DNA of 64,000 nucleotides, from NCBI GenBank assembly GCA_959347315.1, contig OY365810.1, positions 4,137,467-4,201,466 of the forward strand, given 5' to 3'. A program made the position numbers and the translations under genes. This document shows positions 63,907 through 64,000 of the stretch, in pieces (position 1 is the stretch's first letter; each line of letters starts with the position of its first letter). A model generated the notes under the pieces. It was not told where the DNA came from. It saw only the letters and a list, made by a program, of their open reading frames with translations, and did not search any database. The stretch comes from Bimastos eiseni (Eukaryota > Annelida > Clitellata > Crassiclitellata > Lumbricidae).

Positions 63907-64000
63907 TGTTATCGCCCATGATGAGCTAAGTGAGTGTTGGCAATGTCCCGAAGAGGCAGGCTGCGTTCCCACGCTGAAGAACAACTGAGATACGTTGGAA
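63907..64000 (-). mobile_element. Second retroelement 3' end, truncated by the window
   Basis: ATCGCCCATGATGAGCTAAG and the next 80 bases repeat 62984-63080 at high identity in the same orientation. A second copy of the same element therefore begins immediately beyond the first. Confidence 0.75.

Overview
The window is eukaryotic. Its genes are split into many small exons with GT-AG introns. It is full of degenerate non-LTR retrotransposons, tRNA-derived SINEs, small hAT-like elements with 8-bp target duplications, and foldback elements whose arms are built from short tandem repeats. Foldback elements of this style, an over-represented palindromic octamer (TAGGCCTA) and lineage-expanded CARD genes fit an invertebrate deuterostome such as an echinoderm. 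That placement is an inference; no single marker gene fixes the species.

The gene content is a tandem cluster of one death-fold immune-type gene family, all on the + strand. Each copy begins with the same three-exon cassette: a CARD exon (262 nt), a second CARD exon (306 nt) and an alpha/beta exon (357 nt) that I read as a TRADD-N-like domain. The exon lengths are identical between copies. Copy A (439-21892) continues through small linker exons, a charged helical exon and a third CARD, and ends in a hydrophobic membrane-tail exon. Copy B (27.6-31.0 kb) is a truncated relic: its first CARD is frameshifted and no third exon follows. Copy C (34936-48125) has the cassette, linkers and a coiled-coil exon, then a six-bladed NHL-type beta-propeller; its exons join into one open frame of 738 codons. 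Copy D (58173 to beyond the window) has an intact cassette, but its next exon carries a stop and is cut by an insertion. Fragments between C and D (a decayed second propeller at 49767-50662 and relics of exons 4 and 5 at 53.4-53.9 kb) come from at least one further dead copy.

Every internal exon of A and C starts and ends in phase 1, so exons can be skipped, duplicated or exchanged without breaking the frame. Paralogues A and C share an N-terminal signalling cassette but have different C-terminal outputs: a membrane-anchored CARD versus an NHL propeller. If the TRADD-N reading holds, a CARD-CARD-TRADD-N-coiled-coil-NHL protein is an architecture I do not know from described immune adaptors.

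Other regions: a CR1/L2-like LINE lies in intron 1 of A (1.3-3.2 kb); hAT-like elements and SINEs lie in later introns of A. Just beyond A is a 2-kb array of 39-bp repeats that stays open on both strands (21.9-23.9 kb), followed by 36-bp repeats (24.5-25.1 kb). Two complete foldback elements carry the same 36-bp repeat (31965-32563 and 35821-36981). The right end (63.0-64.0 kb) holds LINE 3' ends with a possible restriction-like endonuclease motif. No rRNA gene, functional tRNA gene or CRISPR array was seen.
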